Source: Epilithonimonas vandammei (GTDB lineage Bacteria; Bacteroidota; Bacteroidia; Flavobacteriales; Weeksellaceae). From it: a DNA stretch of 64,000 bases. This document shows, one piece after another, positions 50,985 through 59,463 of the stretch. The stretch spans positions 1,550,001-1,614,000 of the forward strand of contig NZ_CP034161.1 of assembly GCF_003860525.1 (NCBI RefSeq). The letters are read 5' to 3'. Position 1 is the stretch's first letter. Each line of letters starts with the position of its first letter. Below the pieces are notes generated by a model that saw nothing but the letters and a program-made list of their open reading frames with translations, did no database searches and was not told where the DNA came from. A program made the position numbers and the translations under genes.

Positions 50985-52181
50985 TTAGAAAATCAAAAGA
51001 TTGATATCGTGATAAGGAAGGTCGAACTTGTTGCAAATCAATTGTTTCGTATGTCTTCCTTTGTACATATAAAGAGATTGTTTGATTTCGTTTTTATGAA
51101 TCAGCATATTCTCGAAACCGCCTTCTTCGTCGTAACCTAACAGATAACTTAGGAAGAAATTGCTCACAGCTTTCGTTGTGGTTCTCGGCATTCGTGAAGT
51201 CAAATTCGGTAAACCGCAATGGATAACGTCGTGTTTTACAATGAATGGTTTTTCTGTTGTCGTCAATTCCGAAGTTTCAATCACTTTTCCGTTATCGATG
51301 GTGATATCGATGATGACACTTCCTTTTTTCATTTTCATTACCATATCTTCGGTAACGATTGGTGGAAGATTAAGTCTTGGTAAAGCTCCTATAACGACAT
51401 CGGCTCTTCTAAGCGATTTTGTCAATTCTTTTGGATCGATGACAGATGTTGGAACGCGGCTGTCCACCAAAGTATGAAGTCTTCGAAGTTTTGATAATGA
51501 ATTATCAAATACCTTGACACTTGCTCCAAGTCCAATCGCCGCTTTGGTTGCAAATTCTCCCACAATTCCCGCTCCTAGAATCACAACTTCCGTCGGACGA
51601 ACACCAGTGATTCCGCCAAGCATCAATCCGTTGGACATTGCCAAAAGTTCAGATGCATAAAGGATGGAGACGCTCCCAGCGATTTCGCCAATTAATCTTA
51701 CTAATGACAATTGCTTGTACTCATCCATTATGAATTCGAAAGCAATAGCATTGACTTTTTTACAAGCTAGTTTCAGGAAATATTCTTTGTCACGAAGGTT
51801 GATTTGTAAAGCCGAAATCAAATAAGTCATCGGTCTTAGATAATCAATTTCCTCTTCGGTTGGTGGATTTATTTTCAGAACCAAGTCCTGAGAAAAAGCG
51901 ACTTTTGGGTCGTTTGTAATCTCTGCACCAGCTTCGGAATACAAGATGTCGGCAAAATGCGAACCTTCTCCTGCGCCACTTTCTATGATAACTTTGTGTC
52001 CATTATTTACCAAAATCTGAACTGCATCCGGAATGATGCACGTTCTTTTTTCGTTCAGACAAGTTTCTTTTGGAATCCCAATGCTGAAGGTTTTTCCTTT
52101 TTTTACAACTTCTAGTTTTTCTTCCTTTGGAATCAGTTCTTCTTCTGTAAAAGGTGTAAATATGGTTGATGTACTGCTCAT
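50985..52181 (-). CDS. ald: Alanine dehydrogenase
   Basis: 398-residue NAD-dependent enzyme interconverting alanine with pyruvate and ammonia. Seen are the pyruvate/substrate segment IGIPKETCLNEKRTCIIPDAV, IESGAGEGSHFAD, LVLKINPPT and the Rossmann motif VVILGAGIVGEFATKAAIGLGASVKVFD near residue 225. Compared with classical Ald it has an N-terminal extension of about 35 residues and a C-terminal tail, as usual for the Bacteroidota version. I prefer the ATG at 52181 to the TTG at 52202. A TATCTTTG box on the minus strand at 52212-52219 is the likely -7 element. Confidence 0.9.
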   Translation of the reverse strand: MSSTSTIFTPFTEEELIPKEEKLEVVKKGKTFSIGIPKETCLNEKRTCIIPDAVQILVNNGHKVIIESGAGEGSHFADILYSEAGAEITNDPKVAFSQDLVLKINPPTEEEIDYLRPMTYLISALQINLRDKEYFLKLACKKVNAIAFEFIMDEYKQLSLVRLIGEIAGSVSILYASELLAMSNGLMLGGITGVRPTEVVILGAGIVGEFATKAAIGLGASVKVFDNSLSKLRRLHTLVDSRVPTSVIDPKELTKSLRRADVVIGALPRLNLPPIVTEDMVMKMKKGSVIIDITIDNGKVIETSELTTTEKPFIVKHDVIHCGLPNLTSRMPRTTTKAVSNFFLSYLLGYDEEGGFENMLIHKNEIKQSLYMYKGRHTKQLICNKFDLPYHDINLLIF

Positions 52182-52238
52182 AAAAAACGAATCATTGTTC
52201 AAAATCTAAAGCAAAGATAAAACAATTTACTGTTATGA

Positions 52239-52646
52239 TTAATTAAACTCGATTTCTCTTCCAGATTCTGTATTAGTAATGATCATTTCGTGAAAATCGT
52301 AACCTTCCAGTTCGTCCGTATAGATTTCTGGCCATTCTATAATCGAGAGATAACCATTGTCAAGATACTCCTCAATTCCGAAATCGTACGCTTCTTCCAC
52401 AGATTTTAATCGGTACAAATCAAAATGAAATACTTTTCCTTTCGGTGTATCATATTCATTCACAATAGAGTAAGTTGGAGAAGAGATTTCGTCTGAGCTT
52501 CCCAATTCTTTAAGCAAAAACTGAGAAAAAGTTGTTTTTCCTGAGCCCAAATTGCCTTTTAGAAGAAGAATGTTATGTTGAAGATTCGGAATGATTTGAT
52601 TGACAATATCTTTCCATTCTTCGAGCTGATGAATTGTAAATTGCAT
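52239..52646 (-). CDS. tsaE: tRNA threonylcarbamoyladenosine biosynthesis ATPase TsaE
   Basis: 135-residue P-loop protein that activates the TsaD/TsaB complex in t6A synthesis. The P-loop is LKGNLGSGKTTFSQFLL (about residues 29-45), followed by SSPTYSIVNEYDTPKGKVFHFDLYRLKSVEEAYDFG and the C-terminal IEWPEIY, all typical of TsaE. Its pathway partner tsaC is at 24613. A TATTTTTG box at 52660-52667 on the minus strand is the probable -7 element. Confidence 0.93.
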   Translation of the reverse strand: MQFTIHQLEEWKDIVNQIIPNLQHNILLLKGNLGSGKTTFSQFLLKELGSSDEISSPTYSIVNEYDTPKGKVFHFDLYRLKSVEEAYDFGIEEYLDNGYLSIIEWPEIYTDELEGYDFHEMIITNTESGREIEFN

Positions 52647-52725
52647 CTGATTTTTTTTACAAAAATAAGGTTTCTGCAGATTTTGTTTCAGAATAAAAAT
52701 TAAAACTAATTATTACCTTTACATC

Positions 52726-54651
52726 GTGATTACGAAAGAGACGATTGATAAAATATTTTCTACCATCCGTGTAGAAGAAATCATTGGTGAATATGTTCAG
52801 TTGAAAAGAGCCGGCTCCAACTTCAAAGGTTTGAGTCCTTTTCACGAAGAAAAATCGCCAAGTTTTGTGGTTTCTCCAAGTAAACAGATTTGGAAAGATT
52901 TCTCCTCTGGTAAAGGAGGTACGGCGATTTCTTTCTTGATGGAAATCGAAAATTTTACTTATCCCGAAGCGCTTCGGTATGCGGCAAAAAAATACGGAAT
53001 CGAGATAGAAGAAAATGTCCGAGAATATTCTGAAGAAGAAAAACAGTCCCAAACCGAAAAGGATTTACTTTATAAGATTCACGAGGTTGCGAATGACTTT
53101 TTTCAAGATCAACTTTGGGAATCGGAAGAAGGCAAAATGATTGCTTATTCTTATTTCAAAGAAAGAGAACTTCGGGATGATATTATTAAGAAATTCCAAC
53201 TCGGTTATTCGCCTGAAAAGAAAAATGCTTTTACCGAATTTGCCTTAGAAAAATCTTATTCCAAAGAGATTCTTGAAAAATCAGGACTCTCTATTTTTCC
53301 TGAAAATTCGCCTTCAGGAATTGATAGATTCCGTGATAGAGTGGTTTTCCCGATTCATAGTTTTTCTGGTCGAGTTTTAGGTTTTGGGGCGAGAATTCTT
53401 AAAAATAATGTTAAAACGGCAAAATATCTCAATTCTCCAGAAACCGAGATTTATCATAAATCCAACGTTTTATACGGTCTGAATCAAGGGAAACAAGCGA
53501 TTTCCAGAAAGAATCTTTGCCTTTTGGTAGAAGGTTATATGGACGTGGTTTCGCTTCATCAGTCTGGAATTGAAAATGTTGTGGCGAGTTCCGGAACATC
53601 TTTGACAACGGAACAAATCAAACTCATCAAAAGATTAACGGAAAATGTAACCATTCTTTTTGACGGCGATAAAGCAGGAATCAAAGCCAGTTTCCGAAGC
53701 ATCGATATGTTGCTTTCTGAGGGAATGAATATCCGTGTTCTTCTCTTTCCAGATGGCGATGATCCCGATTCTTTTGCGAGAAAACATCCACAGGAATATG
53801 TGGAGAATTTCATTGATAAAGAAGCCAAGGATTTCATCGATTTCAAAGCAGAAATTCTCCTGAAAGATGCAGGAAATGACCCCATCAAAAAGGCAGAATC
53901 TATCCGTGATATTGTAAAATCGGTCGCTTTTGTTCAGAATGCTTTGAAACGTGAGGTTTATCTTAAAGAAGTTTCGAATAAATTTGGGTTGAGCGAACAA
54001 AGTTTGTTTAATGAACTTCAGATTCAGACTAATGTTACACAACAGCAGGAATCAAAGCCTAAATTTGAAGAGAAAAAGGTTGCTCCAAAATTAGAAATAG
54101 TTCAGGAAGGTACTTTTTCTGTAAACCCATTGGTGCTGCAGGAGGAAAAATTGGTTGATTTGATGCTGAAATATGGCGATTTTGTCCTAGACAGAAAAGA
54201 TTCCGAAGGCAATGATTATAAAATCACAGTCATTGAAGAAATTCTAAATCATTTAGAAGAAGATGAATGTGAAATTCAATTGGACATTCATAAAACCATT
54301 ATTTCCGAAATCAAAGAAGGTATTCTTCAAAACGAAATAAGATCGGGTAATTTTTTCTTCAATATGATGGATGAAGAAATCTCTGGCAAACTAGCCAATG
54401 CACTCATAGAAAACTATCATACAAGCAATTGGAATAAGTTCAATATCTATTTCAGTTCCGAGGAAGAAGTGGTTCCAAAATTAGTTTCTGATATTATTTT
54501 GAGACATAAAAGAGAATATGTTGTGAAGTTAATCAACGACCTCAAGAATACAACAGATAATGAGCAAGATAACACAAATATTTATCAAAAAATAATTCTC
54601 TTGACTCAACTCAAAAACAAATTAGACAGCGAATTATTTCGTATTTTGTGA
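52726..54651 (+). CDS. dnaG: DNA primase lacking the usual zinc ligands
   Basis: 641-residue replicative primase that makes RNA primers at the fork. The N-terminal CHC2-type fold is present (KRAGSNFKGLSPFHEEKSPSF, QIWKDFSSGKGGTAISFLM), but the three zinc cysteines are S37, D58 and S61; only the histidine (H40) remains. The RNA polymerase core follows with FPIHSFSGRVLGFGARIL, the TOPRIM glutamate motif LLVEGYMDVVSLHQSGIENVVASSGTSLT and the DGD metal site TILFDGDKAGIKAS. The C-terminal helicase-interaction domain completes the protein. The start is a GTG (52726) preceded by TACCTTTA. Absence of zinc ligands appears to be common in Flavobacteriia. Confidence 0.93.
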   Translation: MITKETIDKIFSTIRVEEIIGEYVQLKRAGSNFKGLSPFHEEKSPSFVVSPSKQIWKDFSSGKGGTAISFLMEIENFTYPEALRYAAKKYGIEIEENVREYSEEEKQSQTEKDLLYKIHEVANDFFQDQLWESEEGKMIAYSYFKERELRDDIIKKFQLGYSPEKKNAFTEFALEKSYSKEILEKSGLSIFPENSPSGIDRFRDRVVFPIHSFSGRVLGFGARILKNNVKTAKYLNSPETEIYHKSNVLYGLNQGKQAISRKNLCLLVEGYMDVVSLHQSGIENVVASSGTSLTTEQIKLIKRLTENVTILFDGDKAGIKASFRSIDMLLSEGMNIRVLLFPDGDDPDSFARKHPQEYVENFIDKEAKDFIDFKAEILLKDAGNDPIKKAESIRDIVKSVAFVQNALKREVYLKEVSNKFGLSEQSLFNELQIQTNVTQQQESKPKFEEKKVAPKLEIVQEGTFSVNPLVLQEEKLVDLMLKYGDFVLDRKDSEGNDYKITVIEEILNHLEEDECEIQLDIHKTIISEIKEGILQNEIRSGNFFFNMMDEEISGKLANALIENYHTSNWNKFNIYFSSEEEVVPKLVSDIILRHKREYVVKLINDLKNTTDNEQDNTNIYQKIILLTQLKNKLDSELFRIL

Positions 54652-54723
54652 CAGAAAGTCCTACTTTAGCAAAGGAATAGAAATTGCAAACTCAGTACAG
54701 ATTTTAAAATAACCAAATATAAT

Positions 54724-55401
54724 ATGGACATTAAAAAAGAATTCAGAGATTTCTCAGTAAAACATATGGGAAACAACGGTCTGGTAACGGATCAATATAT
54801 GGGAATGTTCAACCCAACCAATCTTACACCTTATATTATGGAGGAAAGAAGGATGAACGTTGCACAGATGGACGTTTTTTCAAGATTGATGATGGACAGA
54901 ATCATTTTCCTTGGGACAGGAATCGATGACCAGGTAGCGAATATCATCACAGCGCAGTTATTATTCTTAGAAAGTTCTGACTCTGCGAAAGATATTCAAA
55001 TCTACATCAACTCTCCAGGAGGAAGTGTTTACGCAGGATTGGGAATTTATGATACAATGCAAATCATCAAACCGGATGTAGCGACAATCTGTACAGGAAT
55101 TGCTGCTTCTATGGGTGCGGTTCTTTTGGTAGCGGGCGAAAAAGGGAAACGCTCTGCTCTTAAGCATTCTCGAGTAATGATTCACCAGCCTTCTGGTGGT
55201 GCACAAGGTGTAGCTTCTGATATGGAAATCAACCTAAGAGAGATGTTGAAGTTGAAAAAAGAATTGTACGACATTATATCTAACCACTCTGGCCAAACTT
55301 ACGAGTGGGTAGAAAAAGCCTCTGACAGAGATTACTGGATGACCTCTACCGAAGCCAAAGAATTCGGAATGGTAGACGAAGTTCTCGAAAGAAAAAAATA
55401 A
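54724..55401 (+). CDS. clpP: ATP-dependent Clp protease proteolytic subunit
   Basis: 225-residue serine protease that forms the barrel chamber of the ClpXP/ClpAP machines. The triad is S129 in GIAASMGAVLL, H154 in MIHQPSGG and D203 in SDRDYWM. The N-terminal 40 residues (propeptide and axial loops) are a little longer than in E. coli, as usual for Bacteroidota. The usual partner clpX is not in the window. It begins 72 bp after dnaG and ends in a terminator. Confidence 0.97.
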   Translation: MDIKKEFRDFSVKHMGNNGLVTDQYMGMFNPTNLTPYIMEERRMNVAQMDVFSRLMMDRIIFLGTGIDDQVANIITAQLLFLESSDSAKDIQIYINSPGGSVYAGLGIYDTMQIIKPDVATICTGIAASMGAVLLVAGEKGKRSALKHSRVMIHQPSGGAQGVASDMEINLREMLKLKKELYDIISNHSGQTYEWVEKASDRDYWMTSTEAKEFGMVDEVLERKK

Positions 55402-55420
55402 TTACCGAAATGTAAGTTTC

Positions 55421-55452
55421 AAAACCTGATTCACCCGAGTCAGGTTTTTTTT
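55421..55452 (+). terminator. Terminator after clpP
   Basis: Stem AAACCTGATTC/GAGTCAGGTTT (one mismatch) with a short loop and T8 tail. Confidence 0.82.
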
Positions 55453-55488
55453 ATTCTCAAACTCAAGATTCACTTCAATCTATTAATT

Positions 55489-55570
55489 TGGGCGCCTTTA
55501 TCCGCCCTCCGTTCCCGCTTTTTTCTTTTTTGCAAAAAAAGAAAAAGAGCTCCACTCAGGTCGGGGCGCG
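55489..55570. repeat. Palindromic repeat family C/E, copy E2
   Basis: GGGCGCCTTTATCCGCCCTCC and CTCAGGTCGGGGCGC flank a hairpin of CTTTTTTCTTTTTTG/CAAAAAAAGAAAAAG. Confidence 0.75.
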
Positions 55571-55685
55571 CTTCGCAAAGCTGAAACATTTGTTCTTCGA
55601 TTAGCGATTTGTAATAAAACTAAGACAAATTAATTAGACAAATTACATTTTACTTTTTACATCATACATTTTACAAAAAATAATT

Positions 55686-55715
55686 TTGCAGAAAATCTCA
55701 TTTTCACTACTTTTG
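55686..55715 (+). promoter_or_regulatory. Promoter of the small lipoprotein gene (TTG-N19-TACTTTTG)
   Basis: TTG at 55686-55688 and TACTTTTG at 55708-55715 with a 19-bp spacer match both Bacteroidota promoter elements exactly. Confidence 0.7.
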
Positions 55716-55721
55716 ACACGT

Positions 55722-55824
55722 TAAATAATAAAAAATGACATCGCCATATGTCAAAACCTGATTAAAATAGGTAATAGTTCAAGATGGCGATTGCATATGA
55801 CCTATTGTAAATAAAGATAAACAT
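55722..55824 (+). promoter_or_regulatory. Leader with mini-ORF and mutually exclusive hairpins
   Basis: An 8-codon frame MTSPYVKT (55735-55761) is followed by inverted repeats. TCGCCAT (55741-55747) can pair with ATGGCGA (55784-55790), or instead GACAT can pair with ATGTC (55737-55752) while AATAGGT (55766-55772) pairs with ACCTATT (55800-55806). This looks like an attenuator or sensor leader, but matches no known class I can recall. Confidence 0.35.
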
Positions 55825-56082
55825 ATGAAAAAATCTGTAATATTGTTGGCTTCTGCTATTTTAGTTGTGTCTTGTGATCTTCCTGCTGGTGGGAACAAAG
55901 GACGTTTGAAAAAAACGGATGAAGTAGTAAGATATGACGATCCAAACGCGCCTCACGGAACTTATCATCCAACTGCAGATTCTACAAAAGCTGTTTCTCA
56001 CGTTGTAGCAGATTCTGCTAAGACAGTAACTTCAGAAGCTAAACCAGCTGCAACAGCTGAAGCTCCTGCTGAGCACCACTAA
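55825..56082 (+). CDS. Small lipoprotein of unknown function
   Basis: 85 residues. Lipoprotein signal MKKSVILLASAILVVSC with Cys 17 as lipidated residue; the mature part is hydrophilic and low in complexity (KGRLKKTDEVVRYDDPNAPHGTYHPTADSTKAVSHVVADSAKTVTSEAKPAATAEAPAEHH region), ending in two histidines. No domain is recognised. It has its own promoter, a long structured leader and a strong terminator, so it is a monocistronic, possibly regulated gene. Confidence 0.72.
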   Translation: MKKSVILLASAILVVSCDLPAGGNKGRLKKTDEVVRYDDPNAPHGTYHPTADSTKAVSHVVADSAKTVTSEAKPAATAEAPAEHH

Positions 56083-56105
56083 TAATTTTATAAAAATATT
56101 ATAAT

Positions 56106-56138
56106 AAAAAATGTCTTGCGTTTGCAGGACATTTTTTA
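56106..56138 (+). terminator. Terminator after the small lipoprotein gene
   Basis: Stem AAAAAATGTCTTGC/GCAGGACATTTTTT with a GTTT loop. The longest open frame of the next gene passes through it, which argues for the later start at 56219. Confidence 0.85.
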
Positions 56139-56218
56139 TTTTTACGAACCAACTTTGTCAAAGTTTCAGATCCTTGACAAAGTTTCAAATCATTTATCAA
56201 TCATCATTTATAATAAAA

Positions 56219-57601
56219 ATGAGTACAACACAAACATACATCCAAGAAAACAAACAACGTTTCCTTGATGAATTATTCGATATCCTTAGAATTGCTTCCA
56301 TTAGCGCAGATCCTGCTTACAAGTCAGAAGTCCTGAAATGTGCAGATGAGGTGGCAAAACATCTTAAAGTGGCAGGAGCAGATAAAGTAGAAATCCTAGA
56401 GACCAAAGGCTATCCCATCGTTTTTGGAGAAAAAATAATTGATACTAATTTGCCTACAGTTTTGGTTTATGGTCATTACGACGTTCAGCCAGCAGATCCG
56501 TTGGAATTATGGACTAGCGATCCTTTCGAACCTGTTGTAAAAACGACTGAACTTCATCCGGAAGGTGCGATTTTCGCAAGAGGATCTGCGGATGACAAAG
56601 GACAATTCTTTATGCACGTCAAAGCTTTCGAGGCAATGATGAAAACAGATTCTTTGCCTTGTAATGTCAAATTTTTGATTGAAGGAGAAGAAGAAGTAGG
56701 TTCGACAAGTTTGGCAGATTTCCTCGAAAAAAATAAAGAAAAATTAAGCTGTGATGTGATTTTGATTTCAGATACTCATATCTATTCTAATGAACAGCCA
56801 ACGGTTACAACAGGTTTACGCGGTCTAAGTTATGTGGAAGTTGAAGTAGAAGGTCCGAATCGTGACTTGCATTCTGGGCTTTATGGAGGAGCAGTTCCGA
56901 ATCCAATTAATGTTCTGTCAAAAATGATTGGCGGATTAATTGATGACAAAGGACACATTACCATCGATGGCTTTTACGACAATGTTCTGATTGTTTCAGA
57001 TGAAGACAGAAAGGAAATGAACAAACTGAAAGACGATCCGGAAGCTTACAAAAAATCAATCAATCTTAGTGATATTCAAGGAGAAGAAGGTTATACAACT
57101 TTGGAAAGAGCTTCTATCAGACCAACTCTTGATGTTAACGGAATCTGGGGCGGTTACACTGGAGAAGGTGCAAAGACTGTAATTGCGTCAAAAGCTTTTG
57201 CTAAGATCTCAATGAGATTGGTTCCGAATCAAACACCTGAAGAAATCACTGAAAAATTCACTCAATATTTTGAGAAAATTGCTCCTAAAAGCGTGAAAGT
57301 AAAAGTAACGCCACATCACGGTGGAATGCCTTATGTTCTAGAAAGTGATACCAAAGAATTCTTGGCGGCTAAAAAAGCAATGGAAAAAGCATTTGGTAAA
57401 GAAGTTTTACCATACAGAAGTGGTGGAAGTATTCCTATCACATCTTTGTTCGAGAAAGTTCTTGGAGCTAAATCTGTATTGATGGGATTCGGTTTGGATT
57501 CGGACGCGATTCATTCACCAAATGAACATTACGGTTTATATAACTATTATAAAGGAATCGAAAGTATCCCTTATTTCTTTGAGTTTTACGCAAAAGGATA
57601 A
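56219..57601 (+). CDS. M20-family dipeptidase
   Basis: 460-residue cytoplasmic di-zinc peptidase of the M20 (carnosinase/PepV-related) group. The zinc ligands and catalytic residues appear in order as VLVYGHYDVQP (His, Asp), ARGSADDKGQ (Asp), GEEEVGS (catalytic Glu and ligand Glu), LISDTH and the C-terminal DAIHSPNEHY (His). DLHSGLYGG marks the dimerisation lid. The ATG at 56219 is favoured because earlier codons cover the terminator and repeat-like AT sequence. It is probably involved in peptide turnover. Confidence 0.9.
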   Translation: MSTTQTYIQENKQRFLDELFDILRIASISADPAYKSEVLKCADEVAKHLKVAGADKVEILETKGYPIVFGEKIIDTNLPTVLVYGHYDVQPADPLELWTSDPFEPVVKTTELHPEGAIFARGSADDKGQFFMHVKAFEAMMKTDSLPCNVKFLIEGEEEVGSTSLADFLEKNKEKLSCDVILISDTHIYSNEQPTVTTGLRGLSYVEVEVEGPNRDLHSGLYGGAVPNPINVLSKMIGGLIDDKGHITIDGFYDNVLIVSDEDRKEMNKLKDDPEAYKKSINLSDIQGEEGYTTLERASIRPTLDVNGIWGGYTGEGAKTVIASKAFAKISMRLVPNQTPEEITEKFTQYFEKIAPKSVKVKVTPHHGGMPYVLESDTKEFLAAKKAMEKAFGKEVLPYRSGGSIPITSLFEKVLGAKSVLMGFGLDSDAIHSPNEHYGLYNYYKGIESIPYFFEFYAKG

Positions 57602-57607
57602 AAATGT

Positions 57608-57634
57608 AAAGACAGTTTAGGCTGTCTTTTTTAT
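57608..57634 (+). terminator. Terminator after the M20 dipeptidase gene
   Basis: Stem AAAGACAG/CTGTCTTT with a 6-nt loop and T6 tail. Confidence 0.75.
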
Positions 57635-57655
57635 TAATATAAAATCAGAAAAATT

Positions 57656-58357
57656 ATGTCAAAAGTTATTTATATCACAGGTGGAACCAAAGGAATCGGT
57701 TTCGGGATTGCAGAAGTTCTGTTGAAAAATGGTCACAAAGTGGCTATTAGTGGAAGAAAACAACAAGACGTTGATAAAGCTGTTTCTGAACTTAAAGCTA
57801 TTTCAGAAAGTGTTTTTGGAGTAAGTTCAGATGTTAGAAATTTCGAAGATGAAGAAAATGCTATTTCCAAAATTGTTGGAAGATTCGGAAGAGTAGATGT
57901 TGTGATTGCGAATGCGGGTTTAGGAATCTTCAAACCGGTTGATGAATTGTCAATCGAAGATTGGAACGCAATGCAGGAAACTAATTTGACAGGTTGTTTC
58001 TACACATTGAAGGCTTCTGTTGAGGAACTGAAAAAGTCAGAAGGTTATTACATTACAATTGCAAGTCTTGCAGGAACTAATTTCTTTGAAAATGGCTCAG
58101 GTTACAACGCTTCGAAGTTCGGGGTTGTTGGTTTTACACAAGCTGCGATGATTGACCTTAGAAAATACAATATCAAAGTTTCAACCATAATGCCAGGTTC
58201 TGTTGCCACTTATTTCAACGGAAATGTTCCTTCTGAAAAAGATGAATGGAAAATCCAGCCGGAAGATATGGGAAATCTTGTCCTCGATATGCTGAATATG
58301 AATCCTCGTGTTTTGCCAAGTAAAATTGAATTCAGAGCGAGTCAGGTAAAGAAATAA
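57656..58357 (+). CDS. Short-chain dehydrogenase/reductase
   Basis: 233-residue classical SDR. Cofactor motif TGGTKGIGFGIAEVL (residues 8-22), NAG in VIANAGLGIF, catalytic Ser in ITIASLAG and the Y-N-A-S-K active site in SGYNASKFGVVG. The arginine-containing ISGRKQQD after the second strand favours NADP(H). The substrate is unknown; E. coli YgfF or 3-oxoacyl-reductase-like roles cannot be distinguished by eye. Alone in its transcript. Confidence 0.87.
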   Translation: MSKVIYITGGTKGIGFGIAEVLLKNGHKVAISGRKQQDVDKAVSELKAISESVFGVSSDVRNFEDEENAISKIVGRFGRVDVVIANAGLGIFKPVDELSIEDWNAMQETNLTGCFYTLKASVEELKKSEGYYITIASLAGTNFFENGSGYNASKFGVVGFTQAAMIDLRKYNIKVSTIMPGSVATYFNGNVPSEKDEWKIQPEDMGNLVLDMLNMNPRVLPSKIEFRASQVKK

Positions 58358-58581
58358 AAATTATTAGTTTTTTGAAAATTCGATAATTTAACCTCAATAT
58401 TTGTAAAGAGTTGAATCTGCTAAATCGCTTTAAAACGGACAAAATTATTTGTAAAAATTCTAAATACCCTATTAATAAAGCATTTCAGAAAACTATTTAA
58501 TAAATAACAATAAATTATGCATGCATAGTATTTTTTATATAAATTAGCGACATTCATATAACAAAATATATCAATAATACG

Positions 58582-59328
58582 ATGAAAATATTAGTTTGTA
58601 TCAGTAGTGTACCAGATACTACAAGTAAAATTAATTTTACAGCAGATAAATCTGCTTTTGACAAAAACGGAATTCAATGGGTAATTAATCCATTAGATGA
58701 GTTTGCTTTAACAAAAGCTATAAAATTACAAGAATCTCAAGGTGCAACCGTTACAGTTCTGAATGTTGGAGATGCAGGTACAGAAGCAGTTATCAGAAAA
58801 GCTTTGGCAATCGGGGCAAATGATGCAGTGAGAGTTAATGCAGAAGCGAAAGACAGTTTCTCTGTTGCAAAAGAAATTGCAAAAGTGGCTCAAGACGGAG
58901 GTTATGACCTAATTCTTACAGGAAAAGAATCCATTGATTATAATGGAGGAGCAGTTCCAGGAATGGTGGCTCAGTTGCTTAATATTCCTTTTGTGAATGC
59001 AAGTGTTGGTTTGGACGTTAATGGATCTGAAGCGACTGTAGTTAGAGAAATCGAAGGTGGAAAAGAAACTATTTCTGTGAAATTACCGGCTGTTGTTGCA
59101 GGGCAAAAAGGTTTGGTAGATGAAAAAGATTTGATTATCCCGAATATGAGAGGTATTATGTCTGCAAGAACAAAACCTCTTCAGGTGGTGGAACCTTCCA
59201 ATTCTGAAGTGAAAGTGGAAGCCGTTTCTTTTGATAGTGTTGCGCCAAGAGCAGCTGTTAAATTGGTTTCTGCGGATAACCTTGACGAGTTGGTAAGATT
59301 ACTTCACGAAGAAGCGAAAGTAATCTAA
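58582..59328 (+). CDS. etfB: Electron transfer flavoprotein, beta subunit
   Basis: 248-residue subunit of the FAD-containing carrier that takes electrons from acyl-CoA dehydrogenases. Characteristic segments are MKILVCISSVPDTTSKINF, GIQWVINPLDEFALTKAIKL, the AMP-site loop LTGKESIDYNGGAVPGMVAQLLNIPFV and the recognition-loop region NMRGIMSARTKPLQVVEP. The alpha subunit gene follows after 135 bp, a gap that carries an inverted-repeat sequence. The upstream 220 bp are AT-rich with no clear promoter boxes. Confidence 0.95.
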   Translation: MKILVCISSVPDTTSKINFTADKSAFDKNGIQWVINPLDEFALTKAIKLQESQGATVTVLNVGDAGTEAVIRKALAIGANDAVRVNAEAKDSFSVAKEIAKVAQDGGYDLILTGKESIDYNGGAVPGMVAQLLNIPFVNASVGLDVNGSEATVVREIEGGKETISVKLPAVVAGQKGLVDEKDLIIPNMRGIMSARTKPLQVVEPSNSEVKVEAVSFDSVAPRAAVKLVSADNLDELVRLLHEEAKVI

Positions 59329-59329
59329 A

Positions 59330-59460
59330 GTTGGAAGTCGGAAGTTAGATGTCCGATGAGAATTCCACCTTTAATAAAAATATTATTTAGTTAATCAAAT
59401 TCACGATTTCAGAGTCAAGTTCAAAAACTTCTGACTTCTGACATCTGACAAAAATTAAAA
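59330..59460. repeat. Inverted repeat between etfB and etfA
   Basis: GGAAGTCGGAAGTTAGATGTC near the left and CTTCTGACTTCTGACATCTGAC near the right are imperfect inverted complements about 80 bp apart, each made of short GAAGT(C) iterations. Confidence 0.65.
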
Positions 59461-59463
59461 ATT

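Larger units (their letters stand above)
55402..55824. other. 420-bp gap: terminator, repeat E2, promoter and leader
   Basis: In order: clpP terminator (55421-55452), family C/E repeat copy E2 (55489-55570), AT-rich sequence, a promoter (55686-55715), and a 100-nt leader with alternative hairpins before the small lipoprotein gene. Confidence 0.75.

Noticed and set aside
56111-56218. An N-terminal extension of the M20 dipeptidase
   Set aside because: These codons cover the preceding terminator hairpin; the family start MSTTQTYIQ at 56219 is more credible.
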